In this document: one piece after another, positions 49,111-59,033 of the stretch
Position numbering within the stretch: position 1 is the stretch's first letter
How the letters are laid out: each line of letters opens with the position of its first letter
Source: Vitis vinifera
Lineage: Eukaryota > Streptophyta > Magnoliopsida > Vitales > Vitaceae
Reading direction: 5' to 3'
Assembly: GCF_030704535.1 (NCBI RefSeq)
Contig: NC_081820.1
Location: forward strand, 26,889,001-26,953,000
DNA length: 64,000 bases
Made by a program: the position numbers and the translations under genes
Notes under the pieces: model-generated
What the model saw: the letters and a program-made list of their open reading frames with translations, nothing else
What the model was told of the DNA's origin: nothing
Databases searched by the model: none

Positions 49111-52100
49111 TACACATACTTGTAGCTTTGAAGGCTTCCTTAGCCTGTACACAAAGGTGGTTTCTGTGAAGAAGTCAAGACCTTGGGTGGGTCTTTTTTG
49201 CCTTATATTTGCCGTCTAGGACAGGTTTTTGCCTTTTCGGCTAAGTATTTAGATGCGGTGGATCATAGGCGGTAGATTTGACCCCCTCCCCCTATCAAAA
49301 GCCACCCCAAAAGAAAAAAAACAGAAAAAAATTTGTGTGTTTATCCATTTACTAGGATGCTTGCATTCTTTGACAAAATATTGTTTATTATTTCATATGG
49401 TAATGTTCTACAAGTAACTTGTGTGAAGGTTAATTTTCAATGTGCTTATTTTATTTATTTATTTGATGAAATCATCATTGAAAGGTTTAGTGTCATATTT
49501 AAATAATATTATAAAATATCAACATAATTTTTTATAAGTATAGTGCAAATCATGAGTATGACATGGGAGCTATTAAAAACAAAAAATAATTATTTGTTAT
49601 CATTTTCAATTATTCAAACTTAGTTTGGATCGAGAAAGTTCAAGGAAAAAAGTAAAATAAATAATCATGTACTTAATTATTTAGGCTTAGTTTGAGCCTA
49701 TCAAGGTTTGAAGGAAACTACCACGAAAGAAAATAGAAAAAAAAAAATAATAATAATAATAATAATAAATATAATAAAATTTTCCTTATATGCCCTTTAT
49801 TTTTTTTATTTTTTTTATAATTAAAATACATATAAAATTTTAAATAAATGCCCTTGTATTAAAATTTTATAGATATTTTTTATGTAAATTAAATAAAACA
49901 ATTTGAATAAAATTTATTTTAAATTTTTAAATGAATATAAGAATAAGGTCAAAGGCTAAATTGAAGAGGAAGTAGAAAAATCTTACTTGCTAAGAGATGA
50001 TCTAGAAATAGCAAAACTTCGACTGCTCGTAGAAATCAGGAGGAAAACGCTAATTTAGTTTCTTGCTTAACAGCTAGACACGTGGATGATGAATGGCAAA
50101 GGGTGCGCCGCGTGGGAGAACGGACCGACAATGGCGTATGGTGCACACGTAAGCAATGAGGAACCGCCAATAGTATTCTCGAACATGTCCACGTAGTAAT
50201 TTTCAAAATCCCAAAACTACCCCTACTTTTCGGCGCCAGTCGTGCCGACCGGATGTCAAGGCGGATTCCACTGTGGCATATGGCATCATCATTGCACGAG
50301 CACGGCTCATATGTTGCGTGTGGTAGGGTGCACGAAAAGTCGTGTGCTCCTCATATCAGGACCGTCGGAAGGACGATGGAAACCCTATCACGCCAATGCG
50401 ATACTCCGAACCGTTCGATGGATTATGTTTATGTGAAAGTCTGTGTGATTAACGTACAATAATATATTGGATTGCTTCTAACCGTTTCGCATTTGTAATT
50501 TATAGCCGTTAGATGTGCCACTAAATGGGAACTACTTCAAATCTTTCCCACGTTTTGGTCAAAAAGAGATCATTAATGATTAAAAATGTTCCTTATTTGT
50601 TTGGTTTTTTTTCTTTTTTTCAAAGATGCCATTTTTTTTTCCAATGGGTTGTTGGGAGAGAATTTTGGATAACTTTCATGGTCTTTATTTTCCCAAAAAG
50701 AGAAAAGAAACTTCTGGAAATATTAATTTGAAAAAAAAAAAAGGTTATATTTCGTAATTATTTTCTGTTTTATAGAATATAAAAAATTAAAAAATATGTT
50801 TGAAAATCAAAAATTTATTTTCTATTTTTTATTTTTAAAAACAGAAAATATAATATTATTTTAAATTATTTTCACTTGTTTTTTGAAAACTATTTTAAAA
50901 AGTATTTAGAATAATAAAAAATAAAATTATATATATAAAAATTATATTTAAAAATATTTAAAATAAATTAAAAATATTTAAAATTTTCAAACACATTTTT
51001 ATTTTATAAAATAATTTTAAAAAAATATTCTAAAAACTATTTTTTTAAATTGCTTCCAAAAGTAGTAATCTAATCAGGCTTAAATTTTTTTTGGAACAAA
51101 AATGAAAATTCTTATATTTAGTAACAAACAAAATAGAAGCAATTGAATTAAAGATGATTTTTATAATTTTAAATTTTTAATTAAACAAAATTTCTTAATT
51201 TAGAACTTTCAAAATATAAAAAAATTATGTAAAAAAAAAGAAGACCAATAATGGATGCTTGCATATTTAAAACACATTGATGACGTATTAGATATATAAT
51301 GTTTTTATATAAATTTAATATTATAATATTCATATTTAAAAAATGTCTTCCAACTTAACTTTTTTGTTTTGAAAGTCAATTAAACCAAGACCATCAATAT
51401 AGTGGATTATCAAAAGATTAATTTATTTACTACTCAAGCCTATAATTTATTTTTAAAAAAAATTCAAATGACATGGAAATACATTCAAATTGGCATGATA
51501 ATAAACTAAGGAGATAGAGGGAGAAAAAGAGGGAGACATAGCTTTCATTTAAGGGCCTAAGCAAGGAGAAAGAGGGGAAAAGTGGGACGATCAATGAAGC
51601 AAGCAAGGCATGGAGAAGGCCCAAAGTTAGGGGCTTTTGCTTTGGGACAAAGCATTAGGAAAATAAGGCGTGATGAAGGGCTTTCATTTGTTTGTTTGCC
51701 CCTTTACTCATGAGGGTGGGGCCCTCGTCTTTCATCATGTTTGGGAGCGACTCTTTCTAAAATGTATTTAATTGATTGTAATTTTCATTATTAGAAATAG
51801 TTTTTAAGGGGAATCCAAGCATTTTTGTAATATTTTTTAAAAAAGTTACCTATCAAGTGATTATCGGTTTATGTTTCTAAATTTTTTCAAATATTGAATT
51901 TATATGAGAAAACATTTCTTATATCATAATCAAACATTTTTTTTTCTTGTCTCGTGTTTTTTATTTTGAACAAATTGAAGAATCTTGGGTGAATGGATTA
52001 CCTCGACAAGGTCATTATGACGTAAAGGACCTTAAAAAGCAAAACACTCTAATAACTGATCCTTAGGTAGGTGAAGGGGCATAGAGAACTTCGATCACCC

Positions 52101-52987
52101 TTGATAATAATTTACGTTTTTATGTCTACCTTGATGAATGGGTGAGGTAGTCGAATTAAGATATTATTACTGGCATTTACTTCATAGAAAATTGCAATTC
52201 TATAAACCTAATATCATGAATCTCTTTCGACTATTATCTCCTCATCTTCATAAGAGTCTACTTACTGTATTTTTGTCCTTATTATGTGTTTCTTTTCCAT
52301 TTCCTTCCAATAGTTCGACTTAACCACCATGATGTATTATAAAGAGATTGATGATCAAACTTTTGATTTTAGAAAACGTCTATATTCCTCCAAAATTACT
52401 TCCAATGTTAAGTCATTCTCCATGAATTAATCCAAGCGGGTAATTTCCTTCTCTAAGTTTTTAAAGTAATGTTTCTCAATATATTGTTATTAAATATCTA
52501 ATTATTTTTAAAAGTTTTTCGAATGCCTAATTTTTGTAAAGAGTTTATTGCTTATATTCTTCTCAAAATTATTCGTAAGTGGGCTCTATGCCCAATTAAG
52601 ACTATAGGCTGGCATTACGTTTGTATTATATTTGAAGTTTTGTTTTATACTTTATTTGGGCCTAACTCAGTGGGGTTTTGCACCGTTACATTATTTTTGG
52701 GGCAGGCTTACATGGATTTAGGCCCTTGTGAAGGTGGGCTAAGTGGGTTGAGAGTTTACAGGTCATTTTGGATTTATGGAAATTCAGATGATGAAAAGTA
52801 CAAAAATAAAAATTAAAAAAAATAAAAAGAAATAAATTAAAAAAAATTGCAAAAAACAAAAAATTAAATATGGACTCTCTCATTATTAAGAATTTCTATT
52901 AAAAAATAAATGGAAAAACCATGTAACAAGCATATGGAGGTTTAGTCATAAGCTTTATTTAATATTATAATATCAGGTAGCTAAATT

Positions 52988-53093
52988 AGTGGGCTTTTTC
53001 TGTCAATTATTAATGAAAAAGCCTTTTTACTGTATTGCTTAGTGGGCTTTTTTGGTCAATTATTAATGAAAAAGCCTTTTTACTGTATTACTT
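52988..53093. repeat. Tandem duplication, two 53 bp copies
   Basis: 52988-53040 and 53041-53093 begin AGTGGGCTTTTT and end with TACTGTATT(G/A)CTT; they differ at only a few positions, so the duplication is recent. It abuts the MITE at 53103. Confidence 0.92.
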
Positions 53094-53102
53094 AGTAATT
53101 AA

Positions 53103-53372
53103 GATGGTGTTTGTTTTTTTAGCATATGAAAGCTTTTTCTTTTAGATTTTAAATGATTTATTTTTTATTTTTTTTATAGCTTAATATAAATTTATAAGTG
53201 AATAGAAAAAACTAAAATATTTAACTTTTTATAAATGAAAAAAAAATTTCTTTATTTTTAATGCTTAATAGAAATAAAAAATTATAAAAACAAACCACCT
53301 AATACTTAATATTATTACATACTATTTAGTTTTAATTTTTTTTTAGAATTAAGCAATAAAACAAACAACACC
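53103..53372. mobile_element. Tourist-like MITE (PIF/Harbinger type), copy 2
   Basis: A 270 bp AT-rich element with inverted ends GGTGTTTGTTTTTTTA at the left and AACAAACAACACC at the right, flanked by TAA on both sides (53100-53102 and 53373-53375). It shares termini and size with the element at 5203-5479. Confidence 0.68.
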
Positions 53373-54288
53373 TAAGAGTATGTTTTTAGAAACTTTTTCT
53401 AATATTTCGAAAAATAAAAAATTTTAAATGTTAAAAAAGATTAAAAACAATTTCTAAAATAACATCTAAGAGTATTTTAAATTTTTTAACCACATTAAAA
53501 TAAATATATTTTATAAATAATTGAAATATTATAATTTTTTTTATTTAAAAGCAAATTTTGTATTATATATATATATGTTAAAAATAAAAAAATAAAAAAA
53601 ATTAATTTTTAAATTTAATTTTATATATAATTGGGGCAAACACCTATGTTTTTTAAAATTCTCAAACCTGTCTGGAACTTGTTTATTTACGATGAATATC
53701 TAATAAGAATTGCAGGATTGTGATCCAAAATCAAGGGAAATACTAATATTAATAAAAAATTCTATAACAAAAATAAACTAAAACACATAAAATAACAAAA
53801 TAATTAATAACAGATATTAAATTTGATTTTTTTTGAGAAAATAATATAATTAATAAACAATATCTTCTTTCCGATAAAAAAAAAAAATGTTTATTATAAT
53901 TCCAACCCCATAAATTGCATGTAAATTTCTGAATATTTACTAAACACACAAGTAGAGTTAATTCACAACTAAATTTAATAAATTGTATTGCACATTTTCT
54001 CATCAAATATTTTCCCATTTTCTGGTATTTTCATGGGAAAATCTATAAAATAAAAAATAAAAAATAAAAATAAAAAGAGAAAAATTATAGTACAAATCGG
54101 ATTTTAGAGGGTAAAAAAGAAGGAAAGTATCAAACATCAATTCACAGTCACAGCTCTCCACTTTTCTCTCTCTTAACATTTTTGAGACCAGTCCCGTGCG
54201 CTGCGCGTGACCGCCTATTACCGAATTTACCAACGCCCCCTCCTCATCGTGAAAGAAAATCACCAGAATGCCCTTCATCTCCCTTCTA

Positions 54289-55233
54289 CTAACCCTCATC
54301 CGCCACCTGTTTCCCCGGCCCGACGTCGCGAATCCACAGGCAGCAATCGCCTCCGGCGGATAACGCTTCCGTGATCGGTCTGATTATCAAAATGCTCTCC
54401 CCCACGACGGTGCAGCACAGCACGCTGAGGAATACCATCAGTGCAGCGCCGCCGTAGAAGGTGTCGGCCGGCGAAAAAACCACCGATATTCCCAGAAAGA
54501 GAAGCTGCACCAGGAGCGGAAAGAGAACCGCGGAGGCGAGCGCGTAGATCCGAACCCTCAAGCCCTTGTTGATCACGAGCGAGACTACCCTCCAACAGGA
54601 CAAAAGGAAGCAGACAGCGTACACAATCGCAAACGCACAGAAGACGAGGGTGTTCACGAGCGGGTACATGCACAAAACGGCGTCGTTTCCATACTCGTCC
54701 TTGATGGTCATGAAGCTCCGCTTCAAAAACCCAGGGATAGGAACCTCCGGAGGAGAGAAGTAAGTGAAGAAGAGTTGCAGCAAGAAGATAGGGAGGCATA
54801 AGGCGAAGACGATGACCACACCCCACTTGTTGTCTCTGCTGTGCTTCTTGACGGAGACGTTGACGAGGAATAGAAAGGTCACGAGGAAGCCAGGCTCGTA
54901 CAAACCCAGAGAGAGAACCACGTGAACTTTGCAGAGACCAGCCTGTTGAGCCAGAGTCAGCGCCGGCAAGAATGGGTACGGATATCTCCGGCGGAAGAAG
55001 GGTATGCGGAGGAGTTCGTTGACAGCCCAGAAAGAGATGAACAGCACGAGGAGCAGCCGTACGGTCCAGAGAGAGTTGAAGTTCTGGAGCTGGTGGGAGG
55101 TTCGGCACTTGAGGCGGAGGTGGAAGACGAAGAAGAGGGATAGGAGGGAGAGGAGGAGGAGGGCCGATATGAGACAGATGGTAGCGAGGTCGAAGGCGGA
55201 GTCAAGATAAGGCACTGAAGGAATCAAATACAT
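54289..55233 (-). CDS. Plant multi-pass membrane protein, possibly CAND1/At1g57680-like
   Basis: Intronless frame of 314 residues from the ATG at 55233 (MYLIPSVPYLDSAFDLATIC). An in-frame ATG at 55284 would add 17 residues. I count about seven hydrophobic helices, among them ATICLISALLLLSLLSLFFV, WTVRLLLVLFISFWAVNELL, GVVIVFALCLPIFLLQLFF, LVNTLVFCAFAIVYAVCFLL and VLFPLLVQLLFLGISVVF. Charged loops (SVKKHSRDNKW) and a short soluble tail (GPGKQVADEG) complete it. The pattern W-x-V-R-L ... N-E-L-L-R followed by L-C-K-x-H ... LGLYEPGFLV recalls plant proteins once listed as candidate G-protein-coupled receptors (At1g57680/CAND1), but this is memory-based and function is unknown. Codons are GC-rich compared with the flanks, common for intronless plant genes. 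Confidence 0.85.
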   Translation of the reverse strand: MYLIPSVPYLDSAFDLATICLISALLLLSLLSLFFVFHLRLKCRTSHQLQNFNSLWTVRLLLVLFISFWAVNELLRIPFFRRRYPYPFLPALTLAQQAGLCKVHVVLSLGLYEPGFLVTFLFLVNVSVKKHSRDNKWGVVIVFALCLPIFLLQLFFTYFSPPEVPIPGFLKRSFMTIKDEYGNDAVLCMYPLVNTLVFCAFAIVYAVCFLLSCWRVVSLVINKGLRVRIYALASAVLFPLLVQLLFLGISVVFSPADTFYGGAALMVFLSVLCCTVVGESILIIRPITEALSAGGDCCLWIRDVGPGKQVADEG

Positions 55234-55240
55234 TGCACGA

Positions 55241-55387
55241 TTACAAACAGTGATCACCAACCAATTCGGAAAACTCAGAATCAAAAGCGGTGGCGGCTAC
55301 AGGCTGATATCTATGCCGGAGAGAGCTTTTCCCATTCACCGCTGGCAGTGGTGGCGGAGGAAGCGGCGGCGGCGGTGGTGGGTGCAT
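55241..55387 (-). other. Upstream ORF of the membrane protein gene
   Basis: A 48-codon open frame on the same strand starts with a Pro-rich stretch (MHPPPPPPLPPPPLPAVNGK) and ends 7 bases before the ATG at 55233. It overlaps the alternative ATG at 55284 in another frame. It could be a translated uORF that controls the main ORF, or sit upstream of the real transcription start. No splice sites that would fuse it to the main frame are evident. Confidence 0.45.
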
Positions 55388-58300
55388 GGAAATCCTGAAA
55401 TTGCATAATACAGTGATCGTGATAGAGAGGGTGGGGTTGGAAGGGGAGAGAGAAAATGGGTAAATTTTTTCTCTCCCCCTTAACAAGGGTGGGGGGCTGA
55501 GCCTAGAAGAGAATGGTCAGGGAGAAAGAGACAACAGAGAAAGAGGAAGAGAAAGAGAAAGGAAGAAGAGAGAGATGGGGGTTGTGGTGGTGGCTCCTAA
55601 GTTTTTGGGATTCTACGGTTAAGGTAGTTTTTTTCCCTCGCCCTTTATCCATTGCCAATAATTAACCATCTTCTTCCTCTCTCTCTTATTCTTGGATTAA
55701 GCTTGAGAAGTGTTGTAACCAAACATCCATCCTTACTTGAAATCAACCATTTCAAGTGATGGAGCATCAAGTAAGTTCTCCATGCAACAACCCTTCCTTT
55801 ATTTTATAACCATTATGTTGCTATTTTTAGGTAATGAATCTAATGATAAATTGATATGATTGATTTTTTTTTGCTAAAATATAAAATTTAATTAATTATT
55901 AGCATTTAAATTAATGTTACGAGTTCACATGTATAGTAATGTTTCTAAAATAAGTTTTTAAGAATAATTATTAAAATGACTTAAATTGACTTTAAGTCAA
56001 ATTATATTTAAGTTATTAACTTAAAAAAACTTATTACTTAATTCTTATATACTTAAGTATTATGGTTGTTTGATAAAATTAACTTAAAATTTATTCTAAA
56101 TCATCAAATTGATATATTTATCTTTCATAAATTATAATTATAATAAAGAAGATTGAAAGGATCGTTAGAGATAACTAGGACAAAAATGTAAAATAAAGAT
56201 GTAAACTTAAAAATAAATTAATTATTTTTACTTGTTACTTAAAGTTGCTTTTAACTTTAAGTCATATCATTAAATTATTTTACTAAATATATATTTAATT
56301 ACTTAATGACTTAAATTAAGTTATTAAATTATTTTAAGTTGTTAAGTTGGTTTAACAAACAAAACAACTACTACGTTCTCGACTTATTCTGCACGAAAGT
56401 GTTATGCACTTATATATAATGCCAAATTTTTCAATAAATGAATGATAAGATTTGAATTAATGAAATCGAGAAAATAGAAAATCAAGTCTGATACCATGCC
56501 AAGTTATCAATTTAACCTAAAAACTTCTTCGACCAGCTTAATCTACATCATATAGCACAAGAACTCACGACTATTACTCTCCATTGAGTAAACTAGTAAT
56601 GTTGTCATACTAGCTCCAAATCAAAACAAAATATATGGGTATTGCTTATATTATTATTCTACATATGGTGGGAGATGATCATAAGCAGCCTGAACAGTAT
56701 GAATAAAATTATACAATATTATATAAATATTCTCTTATTGTTCAGTGCACTGCACAGCTGCCAGGCTGCCACCCACCACCACCGGCAGAAGATAAAACTA
56801 TTCCAAGTGCTTTATGCAGTAGTATCAATTCAAAACTCCATGTAAAGCCTTTTCATCTTTCTCACCCTGGTTTCTTGCCTTCCAAACAACACTTCTGCAC
56901 AGAAAAACTAAAGAACCAAGGGAGCTAGACACTTCAAAATGCCAAACACTCCATAATGAGAAGAGTATATATATATACTTAATGTGCATTGTCACTTACC
57001 CAAGAGAGAGAGGTCGAAGATGATAATAATCACAGAAAGATCCCATGAAACCAGAAGTTAGTGGAGTCCAAATGCAGTATCACATACTGACAAACCCATA
57101 TACAGCTCCAACTTACCATATGTTTGATCATCTGAAAAATATTTGAAAAGAAAGAAAATGAAAACAAAAACAAAAAGACAAGTTTGTTTTCAGAAGCAAG
57201 AGCCCAGAACAGTTGTTAGAGTTAAATCCATGACTCTTCCCATCATTCCAGGCCACTGTTTGCTCTGTCCATTTTTATGTACCACCTGAGCTGAACTCTG
57301 ATTTTTTCTGATAAAAATCATGCAGAACCACAGGGAAAATGATGGAGGGGGGAACACAAGGTGTTGTTGTATCAATGCAAAAGGAGCTAATGTATCAGAC
57401 TTCAGAAAGCCATTGTCCTTGCTTTTAGCTCAAGAAATTTCAAGATATAGTGAGAGTCTGATCTCCAACTCCAAGAATATGATCAACCCACCTAAAAAGA
57501 TTTCCGTTACAAAAGAATGAAATGGAGACTACCCAAAAAGATCTAAACAAGAATTCAAACTCTGAATGATCTTTAATGGAAATGGCCAAAAGAGAACTTT
57601 TTTTGTTGTTGGGTCTATGACAATCCATTTTCAATGAGGAGAGATGGGGTTTTTTAGTGATGAATCAGTTGAAAATGGGATGATACGTAGAACTTAGATT
57701 GAAGGGATAGAATAAAAAGATACCCTCATTGATAATAAAGAGAAAATTCCCAATAAAATAGAATCAATTCTACATAAAATTTATCCCCACTTTCACCTTG
57801 AAATCTTCACTGCAGCAGCAGAAGAATTCAACTTTTAATAAGCATTGAAACTTTGGTAAAGCAAAAGAGGGTGGAGATTTCACAGGTCTGCAAATCCAAC
57901 TACCCCCACTAAGAACAAGAAATATTGGAAAAAAAATCATTAATTAAACTAAAAATCACATATGGGTCTAATGGGTCTAAGAGTAGTTTGATCTTGTCGC
58001 CTAGCTAGCCTTTTCCTCCCCTCTTTACATAGATCTTTCCCGGAAAATATGAAAGAAAATTGAACGAGGGAGATGAAGAACACAGATGGAAAGATCAGGA
58101 ACTTGAAGCCATGATGAGAAAAATCTTTTCAATGATGAAGAACAAAAGGTCTAGAGAGACTGACAGGGAAAATTTCAGCCATGATAACCAGAGTTGAAAA
58201 CGAAGCTAGAATAAAATAAAAGGAAAAGAAGCAATGATGAAAACTTTGTCTAAATCTGTCAGAACTAGTTCAAAACACAGTCAAAACTTCTCATCATTGC

Positions 58301-58440
58301 ACCAATCTGCAAGTGATTAACAGCCCTAATGTGTGTGAGAACAAAAACCCATCAACAGATTCAGTGAAAAGCAGCTAAAGATTCAGAAAAAAACACCAGA
58401 AATACCAAAAACAAACCTCTGGGCCGATTGGGGAGCAGTG
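55388..58440. other. Region between membrane protein and MIR166 hairpin
   Basis: About 55390-55610 is a GA-rich leader/promoter of the membrane protein. A MITE-like repeat fills 55935-56360. From about 57000 to 58440 the DNA is less AT-rich and holds no clear protein gene. On the - strand it has splice-like sites (donor CCCAGAG/GTTTG at about 58417, acceptor TTTTTATCAG near 57304) and is probably the spliced 3' part of the MIR166 primary transcript. Confidence 0.5.
55935..56360. mobile_element. AT-rich MITE-like dispersed repeat, copy B
   Basis: Second copy of the family at 33377-33816, in the same orientation, with long matching blocks (ATTATATTTAAGTTATTAAC, TTTAAGTCATATCATTAAAT, GTTGTTAAGTTGG-type end). 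The matching blocks span roughly 380 bp with scattered differences. Confidence 0.6.
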
Positions 58441-58590
58441 ATTGAGGGGAATGAAGCCTGGTCCGAGGGCACTAACACATAATCAGAGGGTGGAATTGAA
58501 TTGAAGGAGAAGATGGGTTGAAGCTGATCAAAGTATTTGAATCAATCAAAGATGGTTGGTGGCCTCGAGCCAGACAACAATCCCCTCAAA
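58441..58590 (-). ncRNA. MIR166: MIR166 microRNA precursor hairpin
   Basis: The - strand at 58466-58446 reads TCGGACCAGGCTTCATTCCC plus C, the canonical 21-nt mature miR166 on the 3' arm. At 58583-58563 the 5' arm has the star sequence ending TTGTCTGGCTCGAGG. Outside the duplex the arms pair further (TTGAGGGGA at about 58589 with TCCCCTCAA at 58442), with a loop of about 96 bases between them. miR166 cleaves HD-ZIP III mRNAs and so sets leaf polarity, vascular and meristem patterning. It lies alone here, not in a tandem with a second MIR166. Confidence 0.95.
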
Positions 58591-58735
58591 GCAGAAGCTT
58601 CCACTCTCTCTTTTTTCCATCTTTCTTTCCATTTTCTCTCCTGTTATTTCTTTCTTTCTTTCTTCTTATCTCCATAGAATGTCAAGCTTAGAGAGAGAAG
58701 AGATATGGGTATTGGGCTATCATGAACATAATGAT

Positions 58736-58744
58736 GAATATATA
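58736..58744 (-). promoter_or_regulatory. Possible TATA box of MIR166
   Basis: TATATATTC on the - strand about 150 bases upstream of the hairpin, with a CT-rich stretch between. Position fits a Pol II microRNA promoter. It is a single-motif call. Confidence 0.4.
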
Positions 58745-58852
58745 ATGATTTGGTTTTATGGGAGGAGAAAAAGAGTGGAAAATGGACAAAAAGAGAGGAG
58801 AACCCAACCCTACAACACATCCGGGGTTCCAGAAATGACCACGACCCACTCT

Positions 58853-58985
58853 CAAAACGACACCGTTGGAATTTAGGGAAAGAACATCATGACTCATGAG
58901 TCATGACTCTGACTCATCCCCCTTCCAATTCCAATCTTTCAAAACGACACCGTTGGATTTTGGGAGAAAAAGGAAAGAAAACATC
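58853..58985. promoter_or_regulatory. Duplicated AAAACGACACCGTTGG block with TGACTCA cluster
   Basis: AAAACGACACCGTTGGA occurs at about 58855 and again at about 58941, each followed by TTT, GGGA and AAGAAAACATCATGA-type sequence. Between them several overlapping TGACTCA/TGAGTCA motifs (about 58889-58918) form palindromes of the GCN4/AP-1 type bound by bZIP proteins. The block lies about 270-400 bases upstream of the MIR166 hairpin. Confidence 0.55.
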
Positions 58986-58999
58986 ATGATTATCAACTA

Positions 59000-59033
59000 T
59001 TCCCATTCCCATTCCCATTCTCATTCCCATTCC
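59000..59033. repeat. (TTCCCA)n hexanucleotide array
   Basis: About five and a half copies of TTCCCA, one with a C to T change, upstream of MIR166. Confidence 0.9.

Larger units (their letters stand above)
49111..54288. other. SAUR upstream region and intergenic DNA
   Basis: No gene is seen. A GC-richer block at about 50030-50450 carries a CACGTG G-box (50079-50084) and lies about 1 kb upstream of the SAUR; short open frames inside it (50242-50462) have no recognised domain. The rest is AT-rich with degraded repeats, a 53 bp tandem duplication and a MITE, listed separately. Confidence 0.5.

Noticed and set aside
54296-55108. 270-codon open frame on the - strand
   Set aside because: It is a shadow frame of the GC-rich membrane protein gene; the other frame has clear transmembrane helices.
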